Under the pieces are notes generated by a model. That model saw only the letters and a program-made list of their open reading frames with translations. It was not told the origin of the DNA and ran no database searches. From Chelydra serpentina (Eukaryota > Chordata > Testudines > Chelydridae), in contig JBAIAC010000007.1 of the NCBI GenBank assembly GCA_037349315.1, positions 1,798,001-1,862,000 of the forward strand: a DNA stretch of 64,000 bases. Direction: 5' to 3'. Position 1 is the stretch's first letter. Every line of letters starts with the position of its first letter. A program made the position numbers and the translations under genes. This document shows positions 10,340 through 22,388 of this stretch, piece after piece.

Positions 10340-11514
10340 CTTACTCCTGGGGGAATTATGCACATGCGCAGAATTTATGTCCTCCGTAGATTTCTTTGCT
10401 TCACTGCAAAAAAATGACTTTCTGATGGGGAAGCAAAGGGAAGCCACAAGAGCGGCCCTGCAACCCTCACCAGCACTATGTTTTTGGTGCCCAGGGCAGC
10501 CAGCAGAGAGGTAAATCTTTGCAGGGGTCAGGACTGGGGAAGACCCAACTGGTGGTTCCTACCCTGCACCGGGCTCAGCTGCTAGTCCCAGCTGGGCTGG
10601 GGAAGACAGGACTTCCTCTTCCCGGCATCCGAGGCCAGATCAGACCCACCCCCAGATTTCTCCCAAGGCTACGGGAAGCTCTGCAAACTACCCCCTGCTT
10701 CCTGCACCCATCACTCCTCAGCTGCAGGGGGAGGGATCACTGTACGGGGAGCTGCTCCCCCATCTGCCCAACCCCCATGCATCCAGACCCTCCCACCGAG
10801 CCTCACCCCATTTCTTGCACTCTGAACCCCCCTGATGAGCCCCACTCCCTTTGCACCTGGACCAGCCCAATGAGCCACTCACACCCAGATCCCCAGCCCA
10901 CCAAGCCCCACTCCTCAGCATCTGGACCCCCGATACCCAGACCTCCCCGCCGAGCTTTATCCCTCCCCAGCCCCACCCCCCACTGAGCCCCAACCACCTT
11001 CCCCATGACCCCTGCTGCAGAGTCCCAATCCCATTGCACCTAGAACCCCCCAATTAAGCCCCTGTGCATCCAGACCTTCCCCCCCCCCCCCCTGCACTCA
11101 GATCCCTCACTGAGCTGCCTCACGCAGAACTCACATCTAGATCCCCCCACACCGAGCTCCTCCACACCTGGATCTGGCTGGGCTGAGCCTGCCTGCCCAC
11201 ACCTAGTGCACCTGGCACGGAGGGGAAGGGCCCTGGGGTGTTTCTGGGGCAGGCCCGGTCCTTGCGCCGTGTCAGGGTTGAGTGCAGCCTCGCCGCTGAA
11301 TCCATGTCTGGGGCGGGCGGGAAGGGGGAGTGGGGGGGAGGGAGAGCTCCAGTGTGATCTCCCACCTCTGTGCAGCCAGTGGCCTGTATTCCCCATTGCC
11401 ATGGTAGAGCCTCTACATTTTATTTGTCAAATAAATGTGCAGACGTTTGCAGAATTTTAAGATATTGTGTGCAAAATTTTTAATTTTTTGGCCCGGAATG
11501 CACTCAAGAGTAAA
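10340..11514. mobile_element. Non-autonomous DNA element with internal minisatellite
   Basis: The left end TTACTCCTGGGGGAATTATG and the right end (minus strand) TTTACTCTTGAGTGCATTCC are inverted repeats. Inside the right end, CCAAAAAATTAAAAATTTTG and TTTATTTGTCAAATAAATG are recognisable as part of a repeat common in turtles. A CCCAG-rich degenerate minisatellite fills 10780-11180. No target duplication was found and no transposase. The superfamily is uncertain; hAT is a guess. Confidence 0.6.
10780..11180. repeat. Degenerate CCCAG-rich minisatellite
   Basis: A unit of roughly 40-50 bp containing CATCCAGACC, CCACCGAGCC or GATGAGCCCCACTCC recurs with many changes (10788, 10828, 10855, 10915, 11065, 11140). 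The open frame at 10519-10986 is this low-complexity tract, not a gene. Confidence 0.6.
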
Positions 11515-11983
11515 GCCTGTTTAACCCAGGCCTGCTTGGTGTGGCGCTCCGTCCCCCTCTAGTGGCACCTAGCCCAGCTACAAATTGATGAGTGTGCTAC
11601 AGCCATGGCTGATAGTCATGCAGGTTTTAGCTCATGCAGTAGAGGCTCATACATTAAGCTTCAGAAGTCCCAGGCTCGATCCTGCCCTCGGACAAGAGGG
11701 GTCTGTCATTGTTGCATCTGCACACGGCAAAATGCCTAAACTTCCTGAAAAACGGCGGGGGGCGGGAATGGCACCTGACCACGGATGAGAGTCCTGGATG
11801 AAATGTTTTATTATTCAAGTGATACGAGTGGAGGAGGAGGATTTTGTGCTCCTAAAACAAGCTGTAGTGAAGCATCCAGTTATTTCGCACCCTTGTGGAA
11901 ATAAGTAGTCAACAGAGAGGTCCATTGTCTGTTTCACTAGGTTGAGCTATTGAAGCTCTGAAGCAAATGGAAGAGGCATAAAA
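11515..11983. other. Mostly unassigned, with a tRNA-like SINE head at 11628-11690
   Basis: The plus strand shows TTAGCTCATGCAGTAGAGGC (A-box-like) and CCCAGGCTCGATCCTGCCC (B-box-like) about 35 bases apart, the same family as 5383-5458. The remainder is unassigned. Confidence 0.45.
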
Positions 11984-11991
11984 GCCTGGTG

Positions 11992-12344
11992 TAGTCACCA
12001 ACTCCCATGGGTGCTCTGGAGCAAGAGCACCCACGGGGAAATAGTGGGGGTCTCGGCATACACCAGCCACAGCTGTTCGGTGGTGCCACCGACCAGCTGT
12101 TTGGCGGCTTGAGGAAGGCGGAGAGCAGCGGTGGGCGGAGGCCTCGGGGAGGGGTCTGGAGGAGGTGGTGCGAGGGTGGAGCCTTGGGAGGGGGCGGAGC
12201 AAAGCCTTGGGTGAAGGGGCAGAGCAGGGGTGGGGGGAGGCGGAGTGAGGGCAGGGCCTTGGGGGAAGGGGCGGAGTGGGGGCAGGGCCTCAGGGTGGAG
12301 CTTCCCCCCCCCGCCCCCCGGGAAAACTAAAAGTCGGTGTCTAT
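11992..12344 (+). mobile_element. CATAGGCGCC-type non-autonomous hAT (copy 2)
   Basis: It begins TAGTCACCAACTCCCATGGG, continues GAGCACCCACGGGGAAATAG, has the CAGCTGTTTGGCGGC motif and a GGGGCGGAG-rich interior, and ends AAAGTCGGTGTCTAT. It is flanked by the perfect 8-bp repeat GCCTGGTG at 11984-11991 and 12345-12352. The precise ends are shifted by one or two bases relative to copy 3, probably by mutation at the termini. No coding capacity. Confidence 0.85.
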
Positions 12345-12352
12345 GCCTGGTG

Positions 12353-13544
12353 CCGTGGCAGGAATGTGATTTGAGGTCATAGTGGGGATAGATTTTTTTT
12401 TTTTTTTTTTTTTTTTGCAGCTTCTCTCTCCCTTTGATAAGGGGCTTGAACACAACTTCTGGCCATTTTGTTTGGATCTTGCAAACGTTAAGTTGCAGGG
12501 GCGTTGCTTGTTCAGCTGGTGCATCTCCTCCATTTGCTCCAATTTCACCGCTGCAATGTGAGAATTGTGTCCTGGATGCTAAATCCAACGGTTGTGCTAT
12601 CCAATGTGTGTTTCTTGGCTCCCAAGCCAGGACTGCATAAGAATGAGCAGCTACTCACGTTTGCAAAGCAGCTGCTGTTATGTTTTTGGACCGGCATTGC
12701 AGCAGCTTGATATTATGTGGGTTAAGTGCCTGGCTCAGTGGATTGTACTAAGAAAAGAGTAGCCAGGGAACAGCACTTGGGATAAGAGCCCAAGATGTGG
12801 GAAGGGGCAATATCGCATTGTACTTACCGTGACAATTTGGGAGAAAACAGGGGTGAATAACGGAGCCAGATTTGCCATGTTCTTATCTAAACGTAGCGGT
12901 AGCTATTAAAAACCGTAAGGACTGACCCATCCAGGTTCTCTTGAATCTCAGGGGCTAGATTGCTTGGGGGAGGAGGGGATGTGAATGGATTGGAAATGAG
13001 ATAAGAACTTTTCACCTCCAGGTTATTGGCTTATTCTGGCCCAGGTCTGTAGTCACTAGGCTGAGTCATTTCACTTGTTTATTCATAACCCTGGAGGCCG
13101 CTCAGGTACCATGGTGATGATGTGAAAAATATAAGAGCCTGAATAAAATAGCAACCACTGCTATGCGGCTGGCGTGAAATGAGCTTCGCTCCGGTTCTTC
13201 TTGGAGTGGGGGCCTCCTTGCATATGAGAGTCTTGCTGGAAATCTCCGAGAAGGCAAGGGTGAGATGGGCGTGGAAGCTAGCTCCCGCTACCCCCCCTAT
13301 AGCTGTTCCCTTAACGCTAACACAGCGTGCCCTATTTGAAGGGATAGCCATTGTCTGGTGCATCCTGAACAGGTATTTCAGGAGCAACCGTACAAAGATT
13401 CACACACGCCGATTCCAAGGTGTGATTTGGTGTCGCGCATTAAACGTTAGGCGTTCCTTTCCCTGTAGAAATGCACGTTTGTCTTTTGTACAATCCCCCT
13501 GTGGTTCATTCAAACCTATGTGGTCATCATACAGGGTACAGCTA
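12353..13544. other. Unassigned sequence with poly-T tract
   Basis: A run of about 25 T lies at 12391-12416. No gene: the open frame at 13179-13580 has no recognisable domain and its end runs into a CR1 tail. Confidence 0.5.
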
Positions 13545-13815
13545 GCCAAACTGAGGCTAGAAACAGGAGGCAAGTTTTAACAGTGAGGGTAATTAACCAT
13601 TGGAACAGCTTTCCTAGGGATGTGGTAGATTCTATGCCGTAGGAAATCTTTAAATCAAGGCTGGGTGTATTTCTCAAAGGCAGGCTCTAGCTTCAACAGA
13701 TGGGCTTGGTACGTGAACCACGTGGTGAAATTTTATGACCTGTGTTATACGGAGAGCAGATAAGTTGATCTGAAGCATCCCTTCTGGCCTTAGAATCTGT
13801 GTATCTACGAGTTAG
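13545..13815 (+). mobile_element. CR1 LINE 3' end
   Basis: Plus-strand CR1 3' part: TTTTAACAGTGAGGGTAATT, AACCATTGGAACAGCTTTCC, TTTAAATCAAGGCTGGGTGT, CCCTTCTGGCCTTAGAATCT and a GTGTATCTACGA terminus. Heavily 5'-truncated. Confidence 0.85.
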
Positions 13816-13909
13816 TTTGCACGGGCTGTCGGGCTGATGCATTTTGCCAGTACTAAGTGTTCTGGGTTATGCTGCTTGCCTTGTTCTAGTTAAATGTGTC
13901 AGTCATAGC

Positions 13910-14031
13910 TAGGGTGACCAGATGTCCCGATTTTATAGGGACAGTCCCGATTTTGGGGACTTTTTCTTATATAGGCACCTAGTACCCTCCACCCCGTCCC
14001 GATTTTTTACACTTGCTATCTGGTCACCCTA
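13910..14031 (+). mobile_element. 122-bp hAT-type MITE, TAGGGTGACCAG family (copy 1)
   Basis: The ends TAGGGTGACCAGATGTCCCG and (minus strand) TAGGGTGACCAGATAGCAAG form inverted repeats. A perfect 8-bp target duplication GTCATAGC at 13902-13909 and 14032-14039 supports hAT movement. Other copies: 32272-32393 (plus) and 26412-26525 (minus). Confidence 0.9.
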
Positions 14032-14039
14032 GTCATAGC

Positions 14040-15445
14040 CCAGTGTAAGATATTCAGTATTCATTTAATTCCTTTCTGGTTCAGATTCTTTGACATTACC
14101 TTGTATTAGTCAAGGATGAAAGGAAGAGGAATGTGATAACGAAATGTATTCGATTTTCGGCACAGAACAGATTGTACATGTTTTCAGATTCATAATATCA
14201 GGAGATTGCCATGCAGTCTCTACCTGAAGTGAACTCTCTGTGTGATGTAAAGCACTAAATGCAAGACTGCAATGCCCAGGTTTAGGTCACATCAGGGTCA
14301 GATTGGGCCCCCCGGTTGTACTTTTCCTTGGTAAAAGAGCTCTTGTGCGCCAGATGCTGTGTATTTATTTTGTTTTCAAAATACAAATGTCCAGCCCTTA
14401 TAGTTGCAGAAATAATCTACTGAAAATGAACCCAGGCAGTAATGTCTGCATGGGTCTTCAGGCAGCCTGAAAGACTACCTTTAAAAGATGTGACTGCTTC
14501 ATTTATCACATTGGGCGGTTGACTCTCTGAAGCCTAATGATTGCAGTGTAAATCTAAACCTTGTCTGTTTCCCTGCTGACCCAGGCATGTAAGAAAGAAA
14601 AGGGATGATCATAGTATGAAGATTTGTATAGTCTATTATGAGAGGCAAGATCTTTTGGCATCATGGGTGGGTGGGGCTTTAATGGGGGGCGGAGCCTGGG
14701 GGGACTACCAGCGCTTATTCTCCCCCCCCCAGTTTGGTGTCTGACTGAAGTGGAACCAATTCCTGCTTGAAGCCAAGAACTCAGTCCCTGCGTTTGGACA
14801 TAGCTGCTCTTTCCTCGACCCTGCTACGTCCGGCTCTGACAACTGTTTCCAAATGAAAGGCCACCAGGATCAGGCTCATCTCATTGCAATCAGTGGGAGC
14901 TTTTCCTGAATAAGGCCTACAAGGGCTGGGCCCAAATCGATTTTTCCACTAGCCTGGTCCTATTTAAGAACAACATTGAAGCCTGAATAGCAGAAATTCA
15001 CTTACATTTTGAAACCACCGGAAGACTTGGCAGTGGGACGATACAGCCAGAGCCAGCAGTCTGCAGACACAGTGAAGGGAGTGAATATTTGCCTTTCAGT
15101 TGGAAATCTGGACACTGCTAGGAATGGCTTCGCTGCAAATGAAGCCTGGCCTCACAACGGTTTGGAAAAAGAAATAGTGTGTCTCGGAGATGAGGGGGGG
15201 AAACTGCTGGCGAAAGCTAGGGGGAGGGAGGCAGCTAATAGATTGAAGGGCTAACCCATTTTCAGTGCATTCTTTGCATACAAGAGAGGGGACATGCTTC
15301 TTGAATTTTTACATAGAGCCATCTCCTGGGCCATAACCCTCTGTCTGAGGAAACTCTGATATAGCTCTCGAGAGCCAGGGGCAAATACTGATTTCAAAGT
15401 CAAAGGTGGCCCTGCTTTATGGAGTTGCCTCTGATTGCCAGCATT
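14040..15445. other. Unassigned sequence
   Basis: No gene or clear repeat. The open frame at 15009-15254 has no recognisable domain, and splice-site context gives no support. Confidence 0.5.
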
Positions 15446-15624
15446 GGGGAGGGATAGCTCAGTGGTTTGAGCATTGGCCTGCTAAACCCAGGGTTGTGAG
15501 TTCAATCCTTGAGGGGGCCATTTAGGGATCTGGGGCAAAAATTGGGGATTGGTCCTGCTTTGAGCAGGGGGTTGGACTAGATGACCTCCTAAGGTCCCTT
15601 CCAACCCTAATATTCTATGATTCT
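15446..15624 (+). mobile_element. Turtle tRNA-derived SINE, full length
   Basis: A complete copy: A box in GGATAGCTCAGTGGTTTGAG, CCTGCTAAACCCAGG, B box in GGTTGTGAGTTCAATCC, the tRNA-unrelated body with GGGGCAAAAATTGGGG, then the CR1-derived GGACTAGATGACCTCC and ATATTCTATGATTCTT tail. It is Pol III transcribed in principle; mobilisation depends on CR1 enzymes. Confidence 0.95.
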
Positions 15625-15806
15625 TCAGCTACGCTCAGATGATTTTTGAAAACGCCCTCGCTTAAGGGTTCATGGGGAAATTGCCTAGATGTGGTATTTT
15701 CATGTATGTCAGTATAAATTCAGGTTTTCCTTTGAAAGCCCAGATAACATGCCAATGAAAAGACTAATGTGTGAATAGCTGAAATAAAACACAGTGTGGT
15801 AATGAG

Positions 15807-16156
15807 AACAGTACTTGTGGCACCTTAGAGACTAACGCATTTATTTCAGCATAAGCATTCGTGGGCTACAGTCCCACTTCATCGGATGCATAGAATGGAA
15901 CATACAGTGAGAAGATATTTATACATACAGAGAACATGAAAAGGTGGAAGTACCCATACCAACTGTAAGAGGCTAATTAATTAAGAGGAACTATTATCAG
16001 CGGGCGGGGGGGGGGGGGGGGACGACAGACTTTTGAAGTGATAATCAAGATGGCCCATTTTGGACAGTTGACACAAAGGTGTGAGGATACTTAACTAGGG
16101 GAAATAGATTCAATTAGTGTAATGACCGAGCCACTCCCAGTCTCTAGGACTGTAAT
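15807..16156 (-). mobile_element. Penelope-like 3' untranslated region, truncated
   Basis: Minus-strand insertion matching 59520-59840 base by base in order: CTTGTGGCACCTTAGAGACT, GCATAAGCATTCGTGGGC, CCACTTCATCGGATGCATAG, GAACATACAGTGAGAAGATA, GGCTAATTAATTAAGAGGAA, GATTCAATTAGTGTAATG. It ends just at the stop codon of the lost endonuclease frame. The outermost 3' bases (the GTTAGTCTGTATC-type terminus) are missing. A G run of about 18 bases lies at 16004-16021. Confidence 0.85.
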
Positions 16157-16534
16157 GTGAGTCCAACCAGCACCGCAGAAGATTTCATGCTGGAACTGAA
16201 GGAATATTGCAAAACTCCAGGTCCTTTATGGCAGCTCAGTTTCCCAGAACTGCCTCTGAGTCCTCATGTCTCTTTCCCAGGATTTAGCTTTCCGTTTAAG
16301 ACTGTTTTCCAGAATCCAAGCCTCTCTCATTCGAGCCTCTCCCAGTCGGGTGCAAACTGGCTCCTTAATCCAAGACCCTTCAGCGAGGTGCATCATTTAG
16401 GGAGGAAGGACGTGCTTATTGAAGGAGAATAGACTGGCAGTATGTGTCTTCACTGCAGACTTACCTGGAGTCAGAGCAGCCGCACTGGGATAGAACTAGG
16501 CTCGGTAGAATTGAGTTTTAATTTTATTATAGTT
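16157..16534. other. Unassigned sequence
   Basis: Nothing recognised; a 91-codon open frame here has no domain similarity. Confidence 0.5.
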
Positions 16535-16607
16535 TCTATTCATAGATTCATAGATTCTAGGGCTGAAAGGGACCTCGAGAGGTCATCGAGTCCAGCCCTC
16601 TGCCCTA
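16535..16607 (-). mobile_element. CR1 LINE 3' terminal fragment
   Basis: TCATAGATTCATAGATTCTA, GGGCTGAAAGGGACCTCGAG and GGTCATCGAGTCCAGCCCTC are the minus-strand reading of a CR1 3' terminus. Confidence 0.85.
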
Positions 16608-16914
16608 TGTTTATTTTTAAGCATTGCTGCTCCTTATTTTTATCTATTTAAACTTTCACAGTTGCAGGAAATTGTGGGTGGGGGGGCGTCAGTAAGGATT
16701 TAATGACAGCCGATATTGAGGTTCAAAAAACCACAAATTGTCAACATCACATGTCAAAATTTACAAAGTAAATATCCTTAAACCAAACTCCAATAAATTC
16801 TTAAGCAGCATTTTTCTTACTTTCTCGCTCTGTAAATCTTTATCATCATGGGTGGAAATATTTTTTTCATCAGTTGGTGTGTGTGTGGCAGATTAACAAT
16901 TTCCTGCAATCTCT

Positions 16915-17620
16915 TCGGGAGATCTTCTTGTGTTGAGTTTGTGTCATTGTGGGCCGGGGATTGTATGTAATTTGGGGATGGTATCCACAGTCCCTCCAGA
17001 GACTAAGAACAAAGGGGTGTGATTAGGCAAATTCACTCAGGATGTAACACCTCCAGAGAGGTACCACCCCCTGGAGAGGCTCGCATAGACTGGTTCAAAC
17101 TGGATTCTCCAGGGGCAAAGGCAAAGAAAGGACGTCTGGATAAATAACCTGTGTTTAAAGTGACTCCGGGCCTGCTGTCTGATCCAGCAAGTGGGAGGCC
17201 CCAATCCTTGGGGAAGGGCTGGAAGGACCAGAACCCTTTTTGGAGATTGGGGGGTGATCTCTGGTAAGCTCATTAGCACATGTGTAGGTTCTCTTAGTGT
17301 GTTTCATATTTTCTCTGTAGCGCTTTTACCTTAAGAATAAATGTGCTTGCTTAGAAGGAGCTGTGTGACAGATGAAAACCGTGGACGATCACAGCTGTGC
17401 ATTGCCTCTGAAGAGAGAGAGCAAAGCACAGAGGCAGGCCTGCTTAGGCAGTCTTGCCTACTGGGAATATCGCAGTATAGGCAGGGAACTGGAAAAACCC
17501 CGGTCAGGAGGGAGAGAGACACATGTCTCTACCCAAGAGAGGAGCTCAGCGAGGGTGCCCGTGCTGGGCCACGGAGGAGGAAATACAGGTGCAGTTGCCC
17601 TCTGTGAAATTGGCGTTGAC
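16915..17620 (+). other. Possible solo LTR or LTR fragment
   Basis: A TTAAGAATAAATGTGCTTGC segment at 17330-17352, containing an AATAAA signal followed by GCTTAGAAGGAGCTGTGTG, resembles the R/U5 region of turtle LTR elements. I could not find matching TG...CA ends or a short target duplication, so the limits are nominal. No retroviral coding sequence is present. Confidence 0.3.
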
Positions 17621-17679
17621 TGACCGTTAACAGTCCGAATCTAATCCTTCCGAGCCTACCTCTGACGCTTGACTTGCTT

Positions 17680-18075
17680 TGTCCACACTGGCGCCGCCCT
17701 CGCTTGTGTGCGCGCGGGGCTAAGTCTTCTAGGAGCACAGCCCATGGTCCTTAGCACGGCAGTATGCCGAGCCCTTCTAGGAATTCTTTCCCACGGAGTT
17801 GTGGGAGAACTTGTCTGTCCTTTTAGGGCACATGGAGGGATTTGTGGGAAGGCATTGGAGCACTAGCAGCGCTCGAGTGGTACTAGCTTGTGTCCACACT
17901 ACAGAGGGGTCGTGTTAGCAGCTGACAGTTTGTGCTAACTCAGGTTTTAGCCTGTCGCTCCGCTTGGGCCCACAATGAGAATTAAAAGCACCACCGCACT
18001 TAGGGGTTTTTGTGTGTGGACGGGACTTGTGTCAGGGTAACCTCCGAATGAACTCTGCAGTGAAAACAAGCCCAC
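17680..18075. mobile_element. Probable MITE with GTCCACACT-type ends
   Basis: TTGTCCACACTGGCGCCG at the left and the repeated GTGTCCACACTACAG at 17891 recall the TCTACACT ends of the Harbinger-like MITEs here. The right limit near CTCTGCAGTGAAAACAAGCC is weak. No target duplication was seen. Confidence 0.35.
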
Positions 18076-18344
18076 GGGTGGCAAACTAAACACAGCTCAA
18101 AGCCGGGCAAGTCAGTGTTAAGGTAGGGAGTCATCCTGGCCCCTGACTAAACTTAACAAGCCATTGGCTTCTCCAAGCACCAAACTTTGGGATCTGTGTT
18201 CTTGTAAAGAGTTACTGCTCAGCTTTTCATGGGCACTTGGAGCAAGAGACAATGACAGTAGACAAGAAGAGAACCCATTCACACTGAAGAAAGGGATTTG
18301 ATTTTCTTCTACTCCCAGAAAGGCTAGGCGTGAGGAATCCCATT

Positions 18345-18468
18345 GGTTTACTTAGCCTGTAAGCTCTTTGGGGCAGGGACTGTTTCTTTACTGTGTTAGT
18401 ACAGCACCTAGCATGATGGGCAGAGGCAGCCTCTGGGAGCTATCACATTGCAAATAATAAACCTATAA
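18345..18468 (+). repeat. Old L3/CR1-type LINE tail
   Basis: TGTAAGCTCTTTGGGGCAGG, GACTGTTTCTTTACTGTGTT, AGTACAGCACCTAGCATGAT and TGCAAATAATAAA follow the order of a widespread amniote repeat. Similar tails lie at 31388-31500 and 45535-45650; the reverse is at 44955-45115. Confidence 0.6.
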
Positions 18469-20162
18469 GCTCATGGGTGGCATATCCTTGCCAGAGGAGT
18501 GACTCAGGCCCTGTACTTTGATGCCCCATCCTATGCCTCCTCCAGAATGTATTGAATGTTATCAAGGTGGCATTGGACGTTTATCGCCTTCACGTTTGCT
18601 CGTTGCTGCATCCTGTTAGCTAACGCTCTTGTTGCCCTGGTGGGGTGTGTTGTAATAGTTTGGCAAGATGTAACTATGTAAATGAAACCTCCATATAGTT
18701 GCTGTTACCCTTCTGAGCAATTTCCGCATATTCCGTGAATAAACCCTAATGCAACCAAGGCCGAGCTAACTGAAAATTTCAGACTGATGTTTAACACGTT
18801 TAACCAGAGAGCCCCATTAGTGCCGTATGCCGTTTTCCAAGTGGCTAGGCAGCCCTCCCACCCTCAGCACTGTTTCATATCGATCTGAAGTCGTTTCCTT
18901 TACAGAGCTTCACATTTGACTTTTAATCTGGCGTGATTAAAAAAGAAGCGATGCCACCGCCTACGCTAATAAGTTTCTCGGCGCTAAATATAGAGCTTGA
19001 TTGTCAGCAAGCGAAACGTCAGTGAAACACACCCACGTTAAACGGCACACAAACCCGGCTCTCCAACCTTCCGTTGTGAATTACTCCTCCCAACGGAGTG
19101 TGTCCGGGAATAGCAGAATCCTAATCGCCAAACAGGCCAGGAAGGAGAATGGCTGGAGGAAAAGTCTGGGCTTCATTTTATGTTCCAGTGGTATGAGTTT
19201 TAATAAGACAATTACCATAGTTTGTGATTAAATTGCCCCAGCCAGGCACGTTCACGGCATGTTTTCTTAGTAGGTGCCGGGTATTTTGCAAATCTATCGG
19301 CGATGGCTTAGCATTTGGGAACGCAGCTCGCTGGCCGAAGAAGCTGCGGTGCCCTCTGATTCTCAAACTCTTCGTAGCCCTTTTGATAGGTGGCAAAATG
19401 CAAAAACAGGAATGCTAGATTACGAGGAAGGATGTCTGACAGATGGGAGCCGGGAAACTTCAAAGACTGTTCTACTGAGATGTGCCAGACGCTGTGTGCG
19501 CATGGGATATTCGTAGACTATTGTACCGATGAGCGCTGCACGTATCTGCATGTTCCTGGCTCGCTGGGTGGGTTTCCTGTGGAACCGGGACTCACTGGAG
19601 AGTGATTAATGCAGAGTCCTGACGCCGGTTAAGCCAATACCCTGCGCTTTGAAGCGTTGTCCCTGGGGGAAGTGGTGTTGACTGGTGTTACCTGTTTCAG
19701 GAGCCCTGGGAGGCCAAGGCCCCAAACTGATCTGACTCAGGGTTCTCCCGAGTCCATAAACTAACAGGAGAGCCCCGCTGAAAGGGTTTGAAGGACTTTG
19801 CAATCTACTGGAGTCCCCGGGGTGGAAGATGGAGAACACCAGGGATGGCAGGCACGCAGATAAGCACCCCATTGTTTTCAAGAGACGTTTTCTCTGTAAT
19901 GCTTTTGTTCTGAATTAATACGGGGCTTTATGAAAACTGGCTGGCCACTGGTTAACCCTCTCCTTGCCTCGGAGAGAGAGCAGGATGGCAGGTGCTTAAC
20001 CAAACTCCCCCGTACTAAAGTGATCACAGTGAGCTGCAAGAGGAGATTGCGGCCTAAATCCCTAGTCTTGGGGGGAGAGGTGTGTGAGTTCCTTCCCCGA
20101 GCAAGGTGACAGCCTGAGCCCTGAGAGGGGGAGGAGGGCAGAAGAGCAGTTAACACTGGAAC
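18469..20162. other. Unassigned sequence
   Basis: No recognised repeat or gene across this stretch. It is one of the less repeat-like parts of the window and so a reasonable place to look for conserved noncoding sequence (for example 18890-19030). Confidence 0.5.
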
Positions 20163-20384
20163 TGGGATGGGACAGTCCAGTGGTTAGTGCACTAGCATGG
20201 GACTTGGAAGACGGGTTCAAGTCCCCGTTTTGCCACAGACTCCCTGGGTAACTGGGGGCAAATCACTTACTCTCTGGGCTTATGTTCCCCAGCTGTAAAA
20301 TGGCACTTCCTTCCCTCCCAGGGGAGTAAACACCTCAGAGATTGTCAGGCTCTCAGATACTTTGGTAAATACCCAGTACATCGA
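20163..20384 (+). repeat. MIR-type SINE
   Basis: GTCCAGTGGTTAGTGCACTA (A box region), GGGTTCAAGTCCCCGTTTTG (B box), GGCAAATCACTTACTCTCTG and CCCAGCTGTAAAATGGCA occur in MIR order. Confidence 0.8.
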
Positions 20385-22388
20385 TCCATTGGTCATTAGT
20401 TTTTGGATGCCAGAGACAGCAAGTGGAGGCTGAGGTGGGAAGCTGATTTCCCATTGGCTTAACACTGTGGCCCATTATGTGGAATTGCCCCCTTATGAGC
20501 AACTTATCGTGAAACGAGCCATTCTATTGGCTCAGTCCTATAATTAAATAAGTTTATTCCCTTTTTGATTAGGTCTTTGAAGGAACAGGCAGTTGTCGAG
20601 GTTATAAGAGAGGAAAAAACTGCCTTCACAATTATTGTTCATTGTGGTTGTGTGGACAATGCAATTTACTAACCTGTCAAATAGTCTAGCGCTACCCGAG
20701 GGAGCATTAATGAGAAGTAAACTGAGGCTGACAAGTGGTTCAGTAGACAAACATCACTATTTGGTAGACATGCATTGAATGGCTGTAGTGCCTGGTGATA
20801 AATAACAAGCTGTGCACTTTTTGGTCCATAATTCAAGCCTGTCTGAATCCACAGAAGTAATTCATAAAAGAATGATTGATTATCTACCTCCCACGGTGAT
20901 TGAATAATTATTCAAATGGCCCTGTATGTAATCCAGACACAGCACGTAATTTAAGGACACGTTCACTATATCAAAGATTTCTGGCATTTGGTTGTATTTT
21001 ACTGGCGAAACCTATTGGAAGGCAAACAACGTTCAAATTGTGGGTACATGTGGTCGTACAGTGATAGCCCCTGGAAAAACTTAGCACAGTTATTAGGCTC
21101 TTCATCCTGGACCGTAGTTCAAACGGGAGTTGTACGCTTGATACAGAAGTTGCTAGATGAGGTTCTTTGGCGTGTATTCTGCTGGAGGTCCAGCTAACTG
21201 ATTATGATCCAGGCATTGTAAATCTGGCCATGAATTTCACACTGGATCCCAAGCCGCACTGCTCAGCTACTCTACTGTTGCCATTCCCCACCCAACTAGG
21301 CTTGCCACGAGACTTAAATCCTGCAGCACAAGCTGAAATCCATCCATGGCTAACAGAGCTGGAAGAAGCCGGCTGTTGAGCGTCCCCTTATTTCCTCAAA
21401 AGCACTGAGCCAAATTCTTAACAGTGGCGTGGCATGTTCTCCATGGAGTTACGTCCAGGATACATTTCCATGGAGTTCCATCAAGGTTACTTCAACAACT
21501 CAGTGCAAAGGAAAAACCAGGAAACCCTTGGACATGGTATCGTTGCATTTGTCCCAGAGACTTCCATGGGAGTTACATTTGCTTATAGCCAATCTGAACT
21601 TGGCCCATCAGAGCAGAAGGTGGAAAAGGAGATTAGAAAGGTAGGGCAGTGAGCTGGGATAGTTTCTACCCCATTTAGGGCCTTAATTTAGCAGCCAGAG
21701 GGATGCAAAGGGGCCAGGCCTTGTAATATCTAAGAATCGGGCCCAATCTACCTTCTAATACTTAAAAACTGGGAACCCAAAAGAGGGAAATAGTTGAAAC
21801 ACCCCCACTCCCAAGGGAGAGCCCTGTAGGACTTAGGCAGGGTGGTCACTTCACTGCATTACAGCCGATTTGAATTACGGACACCTTTGCTGGTCTTGCA
21901 TACCTGGGATATAGTCCCGCTGGCTGGTACAGACAGAAGACCCAAACAGAGGGTAAAGCTGTACTTAAGTCATGACCTACGTAATACTAATTTGAGAAGT
22001 TTGACTGCTGAGACATTGAAAGCCCGATTTAAGCTGCATCTCCCCCTGCATCCGTTTATTCTTAATTTCCCAATTTGCTTGTCTGCTGTCCGTTTATTTC
22101 CCCAAACATAATACGTATGTGGTTTGTTTGGTTTTTTTAAAATATATTTAATATATAATTCCCACAGCATGTCAGGACCTGTGCTAACAGGTCTACAGAC
22201 TAGGTCTTTCACCCAAAAAGCTGGCTATCACAGAGCCAGATCCTGCAAACCCTTACATGCGTAACTTTATTGATGCTCAGGTTCCCAATGATTTTCTATT
22301 ATTTCTATGACACTAGCATCTAAATACCCCATTGTGCAGGCTACTATACAGAAAACGGTGTCCCTGTTCCAAAGAGCTGAGTATTTAA
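20385..22388. other. Unassigned sequence
   Basis: No gene or recognised repeat. Overlapping open frames at 21429-21652 have no known domain. Confidence 0.5.

Noticed and set aside
10519..10986. 155-codon proline-rich open frame
   Set aside because: Translation of a degenerate CCCAG minisatellite.
11995..12588. 197-codon open frame on the minus strand
   Set aside because: It covers a CATAGGCGCC hAT and a poly-T tract (giving poly-lysine). Not a gene.
16915..17620. Endogenous retrovirus
   Set aside because: Only an LTR-like AATAAA context is visible; no gag, pol or env similarity in any frame, no paired LTRs, no primer-binding site.
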